DNA of 64,000 nt from Phytopseudomonas daroniae (GTDB taxonomy: Bacteria; Pseudomonadota; Gammaproteobacteria; Pseudomonadales; Pseudomonadaceae). The position numbers and the translations under genes were made by a program. The stretch is from the NCBI RefSeq assembly GCF_004327285.1, contig NZ_QJUI01000024.1, positions 1 to 64,000 of the forward strand, given 5' to 3'. The notes beneath the pieces were generated by a model. That model did not search any database. It saw nothing but the letters and a program-made list of their open reading frames with translations, and had not been told where the DNA came from. This document shows positions 42,768 through 51,127 of this stretch, one piece after another (position 1 is the first letter of the stretch; each line of letters opens with the position of its first letter).

Positions 42768-44291
42768 TTATTGCACTTCCACCGCCAGGCTTTCGGCGAT
42801 CTTCTTGCTCCAGATCGCAGGACCTGTGATGTGTACCGACTCGCCCTGGCTGTCGACCGCGACGGTCACCGGCATGTCTTTCACGTCGAACTCGTAGATC
42901 GCTTCCATGCCCAGTTCGGCGAAGGCCAGCACCCTGGACTTCTTGATCGCCTGAGCCACCAGGTAGGCGGCGCCGCCAACGGCCATCAGGTACACGGCCT
43001 TGTTGTCCTTGATCGCTTCGATGGCGGTCGGGCCGCGCTCGGACTTGCCGATCATGCCCAGCAAGCCAGTCTGTTCGAGGATCTGACGGGTGAACTTGTC
43101 CATCCGTGTGGCAGTGGTCGGGCCGGCAGGGCCAACCACTTCGTCGCCGATCGGGTCGACCGGGCCGACGTAATAGATGAAGCGGCCTTTCAGGTCGACC
43201 GGCAGTTCTTCGCCCTTGTTGAGCATCTCGACCATGCGCTTGTGCGCGGCGTCGCGACCGGTGAGCATCTTGCCGTTGAGCAGGATGGTTTCGCCCGGCT
43301 TCCAGCTCTGCACGTCTTCCGGGGTCAGGGTGTCGAGGTCGACGCGGCGGGCCGAAGGGCCGGCTTCCCAGACGATTTCCGGGTAGGCGTCCAAGGACGG
43401 CGCTTCCAGCTCGGCCGGGCCGCTGCCATCGAGCACGAAGTGGGCGTGGCGGGTGGCGGCGCAGTTGGGGATCATGCACACCGGCAGCGAGGCGGCGTGG
43501 GTCGGGTAATCCATGATCTTGACGTCGAGCACGGTGGTCAGGCCGCCCAGACCCTGGGCGCCGATGCCCAACTGGTTGACCTTCTCGAACAGCTCCAGAC
43601 GCATTTCTTCGATCTTGTTCTGCGGACCGCGGGCTTTCAGCTCATGGATGTCGATGGACTCCATCAGCACTTCCTTGGCCATTACCGCGGCCTTCTCGGC
43701 AGTACCGCCGATACCGATGCCAAGCATGCCCGGCGGGCACCAGCCAGCGCCCATGGTCGGTACGGTCTTCAGTACCCAGTCGACGATCGAGTCGGACGGG
43801 TTGAGCATGGCCATCTTCGACTTGTTCTCGGAGCCGCCACCCTTGGCGGCCACGTCCACTTCCACGGTGTTACCCGGGACGATGGAGTAGTGGATCACTG
43901 CCGGGGTGTTGTCCTTGGTGTTCTTACGGGCGCCGGCCGGATCGGCGAGGATCGAGGCGCGCAGGACGTTCTCCGGCAGGTTGTAGGCGCGGCGTACGCC
44001 TTCGTTGATCATGTCGTCGACGCCCATGGTGGCGCCGTCCCAGCGCACGTCCATGCCCACGCGGATGAACACGGTGACGATGCCGGTGTCCTGGCAGATC
44101 GGGCGGTGGCCGGTGGCACACATGCGCGAGTTGATCAGGATTTGCGCCATGGAGTCGCGGGCGGCAGGCGACTCTTCCTTCAGGTAGGCCTCGTGCATGG
44201 CCTGAATGAAGTCGACGGGATGGTAATAGGAAATGAATTGCAGGGCGTCGGCGACGCTCTGGATCAGATCGTCTTGCTTGATCACGGTCAT
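42768..44291 (-). CDS. fumA: Class I (iron-sulfur) fumarate hydratase
   Basis: A 507-residue enzyme of the oxygen-sensitive [4Fe-4S] fumarase type. The N-terminal part has RPICQDTGIVTVFIRVG with an iron-sulfur-ligand Cys, and GAGWCPPGMLGIGIGG (second Cys). The C-terminal beta domain has PEDVQSWKPGETILLNGKMLTGRDAAHKR (split) and GPTTATRMDKFT. It interconverts fumarate and malate. It diverges from the GGDEF gene and belongs to a block (fumarase, GGDEF, ferredoxin reductase, pyruvate kinase, Usp) that I remember as conserved in P. aeruginosa. Confidence 0.93.
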   Translation of the reverse strand: MTVIKQDDLIQSVADALQFISYYHPVDFIQAMHEAYLKEESPAARDSMAQILINSRMCATGHRPICQDTGIVTVFIRVGMDVRWDGATMGVDDMINEGVRRAYNLPENVLRASILADPAGARKNTKDNTPAVIHYSIVPGNTVEVDVAAKGGGSENKSKMAMLNPSDSIVDWVLKTVPTMGAGWCPPGMLGIGIGGTAEKAAVMAKEVLMESIDIHELKARGPQNKIEEMRLELFEKVNQLGIGAQGLGGLTTVLDVKIMDYPTHAASLPVCMIPNCAATRHAHFVLDGSGPAELEAPSLDAYPEIVWEAGPSARRVDLDTLTPEDVQSWKPGETILLNGKMLTGRDAAHKRMVEMLNKGEELPVDLKGRFIYYVGPVDPIGDEVVGPAGPTTATRMDKFTRQILEQTGLLGMIGKSERGPTAIEAIKDNKAVYLMAVGGAAYLVAQAIKKSRVLAFAELGMEAIYEFDVKDMPVTVAVDSQGESVHITGPAIWSKKIAESLAVEVQ

Positions 44292-44487
44292 GCGGGGCGC
44301 TCCCTTATAGGGCAGGAACTTGAGCGCCGGAACATGGCCGGCGCGTTCTAAAAGGCGCGGCAGTATACCGCGGGGTCGACGCCTGGGACACCCGTCAGGG
44401 CCCGGCGGTGATAACGCGAAGCGTTGCTAGGCTTTTTCACGGCGCGCGAGTAGAGTGGCGGCTAGTTGCCACTATGGGATGGAGCCC

Positions 44488-45615
44488 ATGATCCCAAGCA
44501 ACCGCCGATTGACTCAACGTACGTTACAGAATCTGCTGATAAAGCGTTTCGGCATGGCTGTGGCTACTTATCTGATGATCGCTGCGCTGGCGGGGATCGC
44601 CTGTTACCACGACCTTTTCGGCGTCCGTGGCAGCACGGTTGCGGGCTTGCTGGGCATCGCGGCCGCCAGTCAGTTGCTGTTTCTGGCCCTGTTCCTGTCC
44701 GGCCGCAACTTGACCTTTCGCGACCCCAGCCTGACCGAGGCGCAGGTGCTCGTCGCCCTGGGGTTGATCACGGCGATGGTCGCGATGCTCGACGAAGGGC
44801 GCGGCAGTCTGCTGCTTATCTATCCCATGGCGCTGCTTTTCGGTCTGTTCCAGCTGCCGCCGCGGGTATTCTTTCGCTGCGCCGGCCTGGCGTTCTTCGG
44901 TTTCGTCGTCATCAATCTGTACGAGGCCTACCAGATGCGCATGCGCGATCCCGGCCTGGCCACGCTGCAGGTCTGTGCGCTGGGGTTGGTGCTGTTCTGG
45001 CTGAGTCTGTTCGCCTCCTATATGCAGAGCATGCGCCAGCGTATGCGGCAGCGTCGTTTCGCGCTGCAGGCGCACCAGGAAACCCTGCGCGGCATGATGC
45101 GCCAGCTGGAAGACCTGGTGGCTACCGATGAGCTCACCGGGCTGTGCAACCGCCGGCATTTCCTGCGCATGGCGGCTCGCGAGCTCGAAGGGCTGGCACC
45201 CAAGCGGCGGCACGGCCTGGCGCTGATCGATCTCGATCACTTCAAGGGCATCAATGATCGGCATGGCCATGCCGCGGGCGATCGTGTGCTGCAGGCTTTT
45301 GCAGGCGTGGCCACGGCCTGCCTGCGTGAGGGCGACATCATCGCCCGTTACGGTGGAGAGGAGTTCGTGCTGCTGGTGCCCAATACCGACACCGATGCTT
45401 TCCTGTCCTGCTGCGAGCGTTTGCGGGTGGCGTTCAGCGAGGCCGAGCCGATCGGTGTTAAGGTTCAGAATCTCAGCTTGTCCGTGGGAATGACCCTGGT
45501 GTCCATGCACGATAACCTCGACGAAGCCCTTCATCGCGCCGACCAGGCGCTGTACCAGGCCAAGCGCACCGGGCGCAATCGCTGTGCCTCGACCTGGGAA
45601 CAGGCGGATGCCTGA
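44488..45615 (+). CDS. Membrane-bound diguanylate cyclase, SadC-like
   Basis: A 375-residue protein started at ATG 44488 (GGGATGGAG upstream). About six hydrophobic segments occupy residues 20-180 (e.g. MAVATYLMIAALAGIACY). The GGDEF domain follows with DELTGLCNRRHFL, LIDLDHFKGINDRHGHAAGD and the active motif RYGGEEF. The RxxD inhibitory site upstream of GGEEF is not evident. It makes cyclic di-GMP from GTP. Its position between fumarase and the ferredoxin reductase equals that of SadC in P. aeruginosa, but it is shorter than SadC as I recall it, so I give no symbol. It overlaps the next gene by 8 bp. Confidence 0.85.
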   Translation: MIPSNRRLTQRTLQNLLIKRFGMAVATYLMIAALAGIACYHDLFGVRGSTVAGLLGIAAASQLLFLALFLSGRNLTFRDPSLTEAQVLVALGLITAMVAMLDEGRGSLLLIYPMALLFGLFQLPPRVFFRCAGLAFFGFVVINLYEAYQMRMRDPGLATLQVCALGLVLFWLSLFASYMQSMRQRMRQRRFALQAHQETLRGMMRQLEDLVATDELTGLCNRRHFLRMAARELEGLAPKRRHGLALIDLDHFKGINDRHGHAAGDRVLQAFAGVATACLREGDIIARYGGEEFVLLVPNTDTDAFLSCCERLRVAFSEAEPIGVKVQNLSLSVGMTLVSMHDNLDEALHRADQALYQAKRTGRNRCASTWEQADA

Positions 45616-46546
45616 TCTGCTGGTCGGTGACCGACATGTGACCGTCGATACCGGAAGTAACCTGCTCGACTCGCTGTTGGGCGCCGGCATCGCCGTGCCT
45701 TACAGCTGTCGCGCTGGTAGTTGCCAGGCCTGCATGGTGCGTTGCCTGGCGGGCGAACCGCTGGATGTGAAGCCCGAGGCCCTCGATCAGGCGCGTCGGG
45801 ATCAGGGTTGGCGCCTGGCGTGCCAGTGCAGCGTGGTCGATGATCTGCAGATTCAGGTATTCGACCCCAGAAGCGATGGGATCCCTGCGCAGATCCAGGC
45901 GTGCGACTGGTTGAGCGATCATGTATTGCGCTTGCGCCTGCTACCGCAACAGACCGTGCGCTACCGCGCAGGGCAGCATCTGCTGCTGTGGACGGCTGAC
46001 GGAATCGCCCGGCCGTACTCGCTGGCCAGCCTGCCGCAGGAAGACACCTTTCTTGAGTTTCACGTGGAATGCCGCCAGCCTGGCGCGTTCAGTGATGCGG
46101 CTCGGCAGTTCAAGGCGGGAGAGCTTTTGCGCCTCGGCGCGTTGAGTGGCGGTGCACTGCACTACGATCCGGACTGGCAGACCCGGCCGCTCTGGTTGCT
46201 GGGTGCCGGAACCGGCCTCGCGCCGCTATACGCCATCCTGCGCGAGGCATTGCGCCAATCGCATCAGGGGCCGATCCGGGTCATGCATGTGGCGCGGTCG
46301 ACTACTGAACACTACCTGGCCGGCTCGTTGCTCGAACTGGCCGAGCTTCATCCACACATACAGCTCGACCTGATCGAGGCGGCAGCGTTGCCCAGTGCCC
46401 TGGCGGCGCTACGTCCTGGCTCACGGCAGACCATCGCTCTGGCCTGCGGCGGGCCCGACACAGTGGACGCCATCGCTAGACGCCTCTATCTCGCCGGCCT
46501 GCCGCGCAGCCAGTTATTTACCGACCTGTTTCTGCCTCACGCATAG
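45608..46546 (+). CDS. Ferredoxin/NAD(P)H reductase (2Fe-2S + FAD)
   Basis: A 312-residue electron-transfer protein started at ATG 45608 (8 bp inside the previous gene). The N-terminal plant-type [2Fe-2S] domain has the cysteines of VPYSCRAGSCQACMVRCLAG and GWRLACQC. A ferredoxin-reductase-type FAD domain follows with the RPYSLAS motif, and an NAD(P)-binding domain with LLGAGTGLAPLYAILR and ALACGGPDTV. It shuttles electrons between NAD(P)H and a partner oxygenase or sulfur protein, partner unknown. It is coupled to the GGDEF gene. Its TAG stop precedes a degenerate copy of the TAGG...CCGTTTCA end. Confidence 0.87.
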   Translation: MPDLLVGDRHVTVDTGSNLLDSLLGAGIAVPYSCRAGSCQACMVRCLAGEPLDVKPEALDQARRDQGWRLACQCSVVDDLQIQVFDPRSDGIPAQIQACDWLSDHVLRLRLLPQQTVRYRAGQHLLLWTADGIARPYSLASLPQEDTFLEFHVECRQPGAFSDAARQFKAGELLRLGALSGGALHYDPDWQTRPLWLLGAGTGLAPLYAILREALRQSHQGPIRVMHVARSTTEHYLAGSLLELAELHPHIQLDLIEAAALPSALAALRPGSRQTIALACGGPDTVDAIARRLYLAGLPRSQLFTDLFLPHA

Positions 46547-46609
46547 GAGGCTGCTCCCGTTTCAGCGCGACCGCGCCGATACGCCAATAGACTCTTGCGC
46601 AAACGAAAA

Positions 46610-46633
46610 GGCCCGCATTGAGTGCGGGCCTTT
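46610..46633. terminator. Bidirectional intrinsic terminator
   Basis: GGCCCGCA-ttgag-TGCGGGCC, an 8-bp stem, is flanked by AAAA on the left and TTT on the right. It lies in the gap between the ferredoxin reductase and pyruvate kinase genes, which converge on it. Confidence 0.8.
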
Positions 46634-46652
46634 CTGCTGGTGCTGATGATCG

Positions 46653-48104
46653 TCAGACCAGTGCGTCACCGACATGCAGGATCTTCATGCCGTTGGTGCC
46701 ACCGATGGTGTGGTAGCTGTCGCCCTTGGTCAGAATGACCCAGTCACCTTTTTCGACCAGGCCACGCTTGAGCAGCTCGTCCACCGCTGCCTGGCTGACT
46801 TCGCCTGGTGGCAGTGCTGCCGGATCGAAGGGGATAGTGTACACGCCGCGGAACATCGCGGAGCGCGCCTGGGTGTCACGGTGCGGGGAGAACGAGTAGA
46901 TCGGTACCGAGGAGCGGATACGCGACATGATCAGCGGTGTGTAACCACTTTCGGTGAGGGCGATGATGGCCTTCACGCCCGGGAAGTGGTTGGCCGTGTA
47001 CATGGCAGCCAGGGCGATGCTCTCGTCGCAACGCTCGAAGGTCTTGCCGATACGGTGGCTGGAGCTCTTGCCGGTAGGGTGACGCTCTGCGCCGAGGCAG
47101 ATGCGCGCCATGGCCTGCACGGCTTCCAGCGGATAGGCGCCAGCGGCGCTTTCTGCCGAAAGCATGACCGCGTCGGTGTAGTCGAGTACGGCGTTGGCCA
47201 CGTCGGACACTTCGGCACGGGTCGGCATCGGGTTCTGGATCATCGACTCCATCATCTGGGTCGCAACGATCACTGCCTTGTTGTGGCGGCGTGCGTGCAG
47301 AATGATCTTCTTCTGAATACCTACCAGCTCGGCGTCGCCGATTTCCACACCCAGGTCGCCACGGGCAACCATCACCACATCGCTGGCCTTGATCAGGCCG
47401 TCCAGGGTTTCGTCATTCGCGACCGCTTCGGCGCGTTCGATCTTGGCGACCAGCCACGCCTTGCCGCCGGATTCGTCACGCAGCTGGCGAGCGTATTCCA
47501 TGTCCGCAGCGTCGCGTGGGAAGGATACGGCCAGGTAGTCCAGATCCATTTCTGCGGCGAGTTTGATGTCAGCCTTGTCTTTTTCAGTCAGGGCTGGCGC
47601 GGTCAGGCCACCGCCACGGCGGTTGATGCCTTTATGATCGGACAGCGGGCCGCCGATCAGCACCACGCAGTTGAGGGTGTCCGCGGTGGTGGTTTCGACA
47701 CGCATGACCACCCGGCCATCGTCGAGCAGCAGTTCGTCACCGACGCCGCAATCCTTGACCAGATCCGGGTAGTCGATACCCACGACTTCCTGGTTGCCGT
47801 CAGTCAGCGGATGGCTGGTGGAGAAGGTGAAGCGATCACCGACCTTCAGCTCGATGCGCTTGTTGGCGAACTTGGCGATCCGGATCTTCGGACCTTGCAG
47901 GTCGCCCAGCAGGGCAACATGGCGACCGTGCTTGGCTGCGATGTCACGTACCAGCTTGGCCCGCGCCTTGTGATCTTCCGGCGAACCGTGGGAAAAGTTC
48001 AGGCGGGCAACATCCAGCCCAGCGAGAATCAGTTGTTCGAGTACTTCCGGTGAGTTGCTGGCTGGGCCGAGGGTGGCAACGATTTTGGTGCGGCGAGCGG
48101 TCAT
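46653..48104 (-). CDS. pykA: Pyruvate kinase PykA
   Basis: A 483-residue type II pyruvate kinase. It starts MTARRTKIVATLGPASNSPE and has the substrate and cation residues of RLNFSHGSPEDHKAR, GPKIRIAKF and AEMDLDYLAVSFPRDAAD. The catalytic core is VMVARGDLGVEIGDAELVGIQKKII (split), with NKAVIVATQMMESMI and RAEVSDVANAVLDYTDAVMLSAE. The C-terminal domain ends with TKGDSYHTIGGTNGMK. It makes pyruvate and ATP from phosphoenolpyruvate and ADP. It is convergent with the reductase and upstream of the universal stress gene on the same strand as in P. aeruginosa. Confidence 0.96.
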   Translation of the reverse strand: MTARRTKIVATLGPASNSPEVLEQLILAGLDVARLNFSHGSPEDHKARAKLVRDIAAKHGRHVALLGDLQGPKIRIAKFANKRIELKVGDRFTFSTSHPLTDGNQEVVGIDYPDLVKDCGVGDELLLDDGRVVMRVETTTADTLNCVVLIGGPLSDHKGINRRGGGLTAPALTEKDKADIKLAAEMDLDYLAVSFPRDAADMEYARQLRDESGGKAWLVAKIERAEAVANDETLDGLIKASDVVMVARGDLGVEIGDAELVGIQKKIILHARRHNKAVIVATQMMESMIQNPMPTRAEVSDVANAVLDYTDAVMLSAESAAGAYPLEAVQAMARICLGAERHPTGKSSSHRIGKTFERCDESIALAAMYTANHFPGVKAIIALTESGYTPLIMSRIRSSVPIYSFSPHRDTQARSAMFRGVYTIPFDPAALPPGEVSQAAVDELLKRGLVEKGDWVILTKGDSYHTIGGTNGMKILHVGDALV

Positions 48105-48175
48105 GCGCGGACTCCTGAGTTGAAGCAGACCGCGAGGCTACTACGCCGCAACGCTGTAGTCATTGTTCCTCTGCA

Positions 48176-49084
48176 CTACTTTTCGGCAGGCAGCTTGATC
48201 ACCAGCAGGTCGCAGTCCACCGATTCGAGCAGTCGCTCAGCGGTGTGGCCGATGAGAATGGTGTCCAGACGACCGCGGGCGATGGCACCCATCACCAGCA
48301 GGTCGATTTCGTGCTTGTGTACGAATCGCGGCAGCATGTTTTCCGGTGCACCTTCGAGCAGGTGGGCCGAGTCGGGCTCGATGTTGTGCTGGCGGATCAA
48401 CTCATCGAAGGCCTTGTGATGCTGTTGCGCTTCGTCGGCAACGAACTGCTGGTAGGAGGCCAGCAGCTCGGCGTTGTTGAGCAGCGTCCGTGGCAGAGGT
48501 GCGTGGCAATGCACGAAGTTGGCACGCAGGCCGAGGGCGGAGGAGAGCGCCTGGCTGATGTTGATCAAGTAGTGATCCAAGGTCGCGGGTTTGTCGTCCT
48601 TGTGCAGGGGATCGACTGCCGTACACAGATTGCGTCCGCGCCATTCGGCGTGATGCACCAGCCACAGAGGGAACGGAGAATGGCGCATCAACTGCCAGCA
48701 GCTATCAGTGAGCAACAGACGGCGCAGCAGGTTGTTGTGGGCGGCGGATTTCAGTACCAGATCCGGTTGCAACTCGGCAGCCACTTCGAGCACCGTTTCG
48801 TGCAGGCGCTTGCCCCAGCGTACTTCCTGTTGTAGTGGCAGGCCTTCATCGCACAGCGGGGCCAGCAGCTCTTCCAGCCATTTGCCGCGCTGCTCCAGCA
48901 ACGCCTCGCGAGCTTTGTTCTGCAGGCTGTTTTCGAGCAGGCTGCCATCCAGCGCGGCGCTATACTCCACCACCAGAATGTGCAACCGGGCCTGAGTTCC
49001 GCGTGCCAGCCAGGTGGCGCGCTCCAGGGCAGGATGGCTAGGTTGGTTGGCGTCGATCACGACCAGTAGCTTCTCGAGTTTCAT
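48176..49084 (-). CDS. Tandem universal stress protein, UspE-like
   Basis: A 302-residue protein started at ATG 49084. Domain one starts MKLEKLLVVIDANQPSHPALERATWLA; domain two ends ... EIDLLVMGAIARGRLDTILIGHTAERLLESVDCDLLVIK (in parts), whose G-x2-G-x9-G-[ST]-like pattern is atypical. It resembles UspE and the ANR-dependent stress proteins of P. aeruginosa. The gene is 71 bp after the pykA start on the same strand. An ANR-like box lies about 60 bp upstream. Confidence 0.85.
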   Translation of the reverse strand: MKLEKLLVVIDANQPSHPALERATWLARGTQARLHILVVEYSAALDGSLLENSLQNKAREALLEQRGKWLEELLAPLCDEGLPLQQEVRWGKRLHETVLEVAAELQPDLVLKSAAHNNLLRRLLLTDSCWQLMRHSPFPLWLVHHAEWRGRNLCTAVDPLHKDDKPATLDHYLINISQALSSALGLRANFVHCHAPLPRTLLNNAELLASYQQFVADEAQQHHKAFDELIRQHNIEPDSAHLLEGAPENMLPRFVHKHEIDLLVMGAIARGRLDTILIGHTAERLLESVDCDLLVIKLPAEK

Positions 49085-49143
49085 GGGGTCGACCTCGCTG
49101 GGTAAGTTAAGCCGCATTGCATCCCATCGTTCGATGACATGCG

Positions 49144-49157
49144 TTGACCTGTGTCAG
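49144..49157. promoter_or_regulatory. ANR/FNR-like box before UspE-type gene
   Basis: TTGACCTGTGTCAG matches TTGAY-N4-RTCAA in nine of ten positions. It is 60 bp upstream of the stress gene's start and also 118 bp upstream of the divergent lipoprotein gene. It is the second ANR-like box next to a universal stress gene in this window. Confidence 0.5.
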
Positions 49158-49274
49158 CGTAGAAGATCGAGCCCGCTCGTTCCGGCCCAGTCGTCATGTA
49201 ACGCGATGCAGCATGTTGCCACTGTTCAGTTTTTCCGGGCTTCGCCGATACGTTGCTCATTGGAGGAGAAACTC

Positions 49275-49652
49275 ATGCGTATTCTGTTGCTGCTGAGCTG
49301 TGTGCTGGTCATCTGCGGATGTACCCGCATGTCGCTCGATCATCATCTGAACAAGGCCTATCGCGCCTACGAACTGGGCGAGTGCGACGATGCGATACGC
49401 GAGTTGTCCCAGGCCGAGCGTGCGAGTCGTTCGCGCAGTTACATCCAGCCGGAAATTTCCCTGCTGCGTGGCCATTGCCTGGAACGGCAGAATCTGTACG
49501 TCGACGCGGCGCAGACCTATCAGTTCATCATCGGCCGCTACCCCACCAGTGAGTACGCGTTCCGTGCTCGGGCGCGGCTGGAAACCCTGCGTCAGCTCGG
49601 TCATCATGGTCTGCCGGAGCCCGCCAAGGTATCGCCTGCTGGAGCGCTTTGA
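49275..49652 (+). CDS. Small lipoprotein with tetratricopeptide-like helices
   Basis: A 125-residue lipoprotein started at ATG 49275 (GGAGGAG upstream). The lipobox VICGC gives lipidated Cys at residue 16. The rest is helical: LNKAYRAYELGECDDAIRELSQAERAS and LERQNLYVDAAQTYQFIIGRYPTSEYAFRARARLETL look like two tetratricopeptide units. A scaffold role at the envelope is inferred. It is followed by the DUF4124 gene 33 bp later, likely one operon. Confidence 0.75.
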   Translation: MRILLLLSCVLVICGCTRMSLDHHLNKAYRAYELGECDDAIRELSQAERASRSRSYIQPEISLLRGHCLERQNLYVDAAQTYQFIIGRYPTSEYAFRARARLETLRQLGHHGLPEPAKVSPAGAL

Positions 49653-49685
49653 CGGCCTACACACGATCGAGCGGGGATTGCCGCG

Positions 49686-50108
49686 ATGCGCGTCTGGATT
49701 GGTCTTCTTTTACTGCCTACGCTGGCCTTCGGGCAGGTTTATCGCTGGGTGGATGAGCAGGGCCAGGTGCATTACGGCCAACGGCCGCAAGCGACTGATG
49801 CCAAGGTCGTGGACATCCGCCCGCAGGTGATGGAGCGCGATGCCGCCACCCGGGAGCGAGAGCAGCGCAGCGAGCGCTTCTTTCAGGCCCGTCGTGAGGA
49901 GCAGGCCCAGGCCGCTCAGGTACGAAGACAGCAGCAAGCTGATAGAGCGAAGGAGTGCACGACACTGCGTAATCGTCTGGCCTCCATGCCCGAGGGGCGA
50001 CGCTACTATCAGCCTGGCGACAATGGCGAGCGCCGCTATTACAGCGACCAGGAGCTGGATGCGGGGCGTGATTACCTGCGTAGCCAGTTATCCGAGCGGT
50101 GTAATTGA
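49686..50108 (+). CDS. DUF4124 periplasmic protein
   Basis: A 140-residue protein with a signal peptide (MRVWIGLLLLPTLAFG). The DUF4124 beta-strand module QVYRWVDEQGQVHYGQRPQ comes next. It is followed by a charged helix (VMERDAATREREQRSERFFQARREEQ, split) and GRRYYQPGDNGERRYYSDQE. The function of these widespread secreted proteins is unknown. It is likely co-transcribed with the lipoprotein upstream and the PilZ gene (62 bp downstream). Confidence 0.8.
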   Translation: MRVWIGLLLLPTLAFGQVYRWVDEQGQVHYGQRPQATDAKVVDIRPQVMERDAATREREQRSERFFQARREEQAQAAQVRRQQQADRAKECTTLRNRLASMPEGRRYYQPGDNGERRYYSDQELDAGRDYLRSQLSERCN

Positions 50109-50169
50109 GGGCTGGTCAGCTCGATGCACTGCCGCCATACTTATCCGACACTCATAGCGCTTCGCCATT

Positions 50170-50526
50170 ATGAATGCCAATCGCCATATAGAACGGCACC
50201 AGTTGCCGTACTACCTCAACGTTTTCAACGCCTTTACCGATAAACCAATCGGCCACTTGGGCAATGTCTCGTTGGATGGGTTGATGTTGATCAGCCAGTT
50301 GCCGGTGCTGGTAGGCGGCTGTTTCGACATGCGCCTGAAGATTCCTGGACAGAATGCCGTTCGGCATATCGACTTCAGTGCCACCTGCCTCTGGTGCCGA
50401 GAAGATGTCACGCCAGGCAGCTTCGACTCCGGTTTCGCCCTGACTGCACCGCCGACCGAATACGTCGAGATGGTCGAGGCCTTGCGCTACTACTTCAGCT
50501 TCCATCCGCTCGCCGCCTCGGTCTGA
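50170..50526 (+). CDS. PilZ-domain protein
   Basis: A 118-residue single PilZ domain: the first motif region is NRHIERHQLPYYLNVF (Arg-rich, near RxxxR) and the second is GNVSLDGLMLIS (NxSxxG). PilZ proteins bind cyclic di-GMP and change behaviour of partners. With a GGDEF cyclase 4.5 kb upstream, it could be a local receptor, though that is position only. The first motif has only one well-placed Arg pair, so tight binding is not certain. Confidence 0.82.
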   Translation: MNANRHIERHQLPYYLNVFNAFTDKPIGHLGNVSLDGLMLISQLPVLVGGCFDMRLKIPGQNAVRHIDFSATCLWCREDVTPGSFDSGFALTAPPTEYVEMVEALRYYFSFHPLAASV

Positions 50527-50811
50527 TCATCGGCTGAACGTTCGCTGCAATCCTGTGTCTGTTTATACACGCGGCCCTAGTCTGCTCTGAGCCCCCAATC
50601 TCGGCTTTTCTCCATTCGCGTGTCAGCATTTGCTTACATGTGCTGTAAGCATTAGTGGCAGTTTGTCGCTGGGAAGCTGACGGGTTTTCTTCGTATTTTT
50701 TCAAGTTGCTGATATTAAAGGATTTTATATTTTTAGCCGGCGCAAATTTTAGGCCTGACGGAATATTCGTGCCGTTGTGATTAATCCCAGGGTCGCTAAT
50801 ATCTGAACCGT
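50527..50811. promoter_or_regulatory. rsmZ promoter region with GacA site
   Basis: This gap of about 285 bp has no gene. TGTCAGCATTTGCTTACA (50621-50638) fits the GacA-box consensus TGTAAG-N6-CTTACA with one mismatch. A second TGTAAGCATTAG half-site starts at 50644. Further downstream TTGTGA (50775-50780) and TAATAT (50797-50802), 16 bp apart, form a sigma-70 promoter whose start would be near 50810. Confidence 0.65.
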
Positions 50812-50941
50812 GCTTAGGGACAAGCGCAGGTTGTTAAGGAAAACGACCAGGACATCGCGGGATGCGATTCATCAGGATGATGAGCTGGGAATATCAGGGA
50901 ATAGGGACAAAAGAGTGGGCGGGTAAAACCGCCCCTTTTTT
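50812..50941 (+). ncRNA. rsmZ: RsmZ-type small RNA
   Basis: About 130 nt rich in GGA motifs: eight are seen (50818, 50838, 50850, 50860, 50875, 50888, 50898 and 50905, each within 2 nt). RsmA/CsrA binds such motifs, so the RNA titrates the translational repressor. The RNA ends in a GGGCGG-gtaaaa-CCGCCC stem and a T6 tract. It lies next to fdxA, where rsmZ sits in P. aeruginosa, and has a GacA box upstream. The exact 5' end is inferred from the promoter. Confidence 0.8.
50917..50941 (+). terminator. Intrinsic terminator of rsmZ
   Basis: GGGCGG, a six-base loop, CCGCCC, one C and a T6 tract. This is a textbook rho-independent terminator for the sRNA. Confidence 0.85.
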
Positions 50942-50986
50942 CGTCTGCAGAAAAGTGCCTGGCTGCTGGCGCCCAGGTAGCGCCCA

Positions 50987-51083
50987 TAAAAAATGGTCGG
51001 GAGCCATTTTTAACGTCGCTTGCGACGGCCCGAAGGGGGCCGCCAGGGATGGCAGGCCATAAAAAATGCCGCGACCCTTTCAG
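50987..51083. repeat. Dispersed repeat, copy A (inverted relative to copy B)
   Basis: AAAAAATGGTCGGGAGCCAT begins a segment of about 97 bp that recurs, as the reverse complement and diverged, at about 54727-54817. Shared blocks include GACGGCCCG, GCCAGGGATGGCAGGC and the final AAAAAA-GCCGCGA with TTTCAG-type tail. The two copies flank fdxA and mutS. It lies just past the rsmZ terminator. Confidence 0.7.
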
Positions 51084-51127
51084 ATAGCGGCATCCTTAGC
51101 GACGGTCTACGCCGTCGAGCCCTAAGC

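Noticed and set aside
42750..44351. Open frame antisense to the fumarase gene
   Set aside because: Fumarase is full-length and motif-complete on the other strand; the opposing frame has no family signature.
46674..48053. Open frame antisense to pykA
   Set aside because: The pyruvate kinase frame carries every catalytic motif, and the antisense product looks unstructured.
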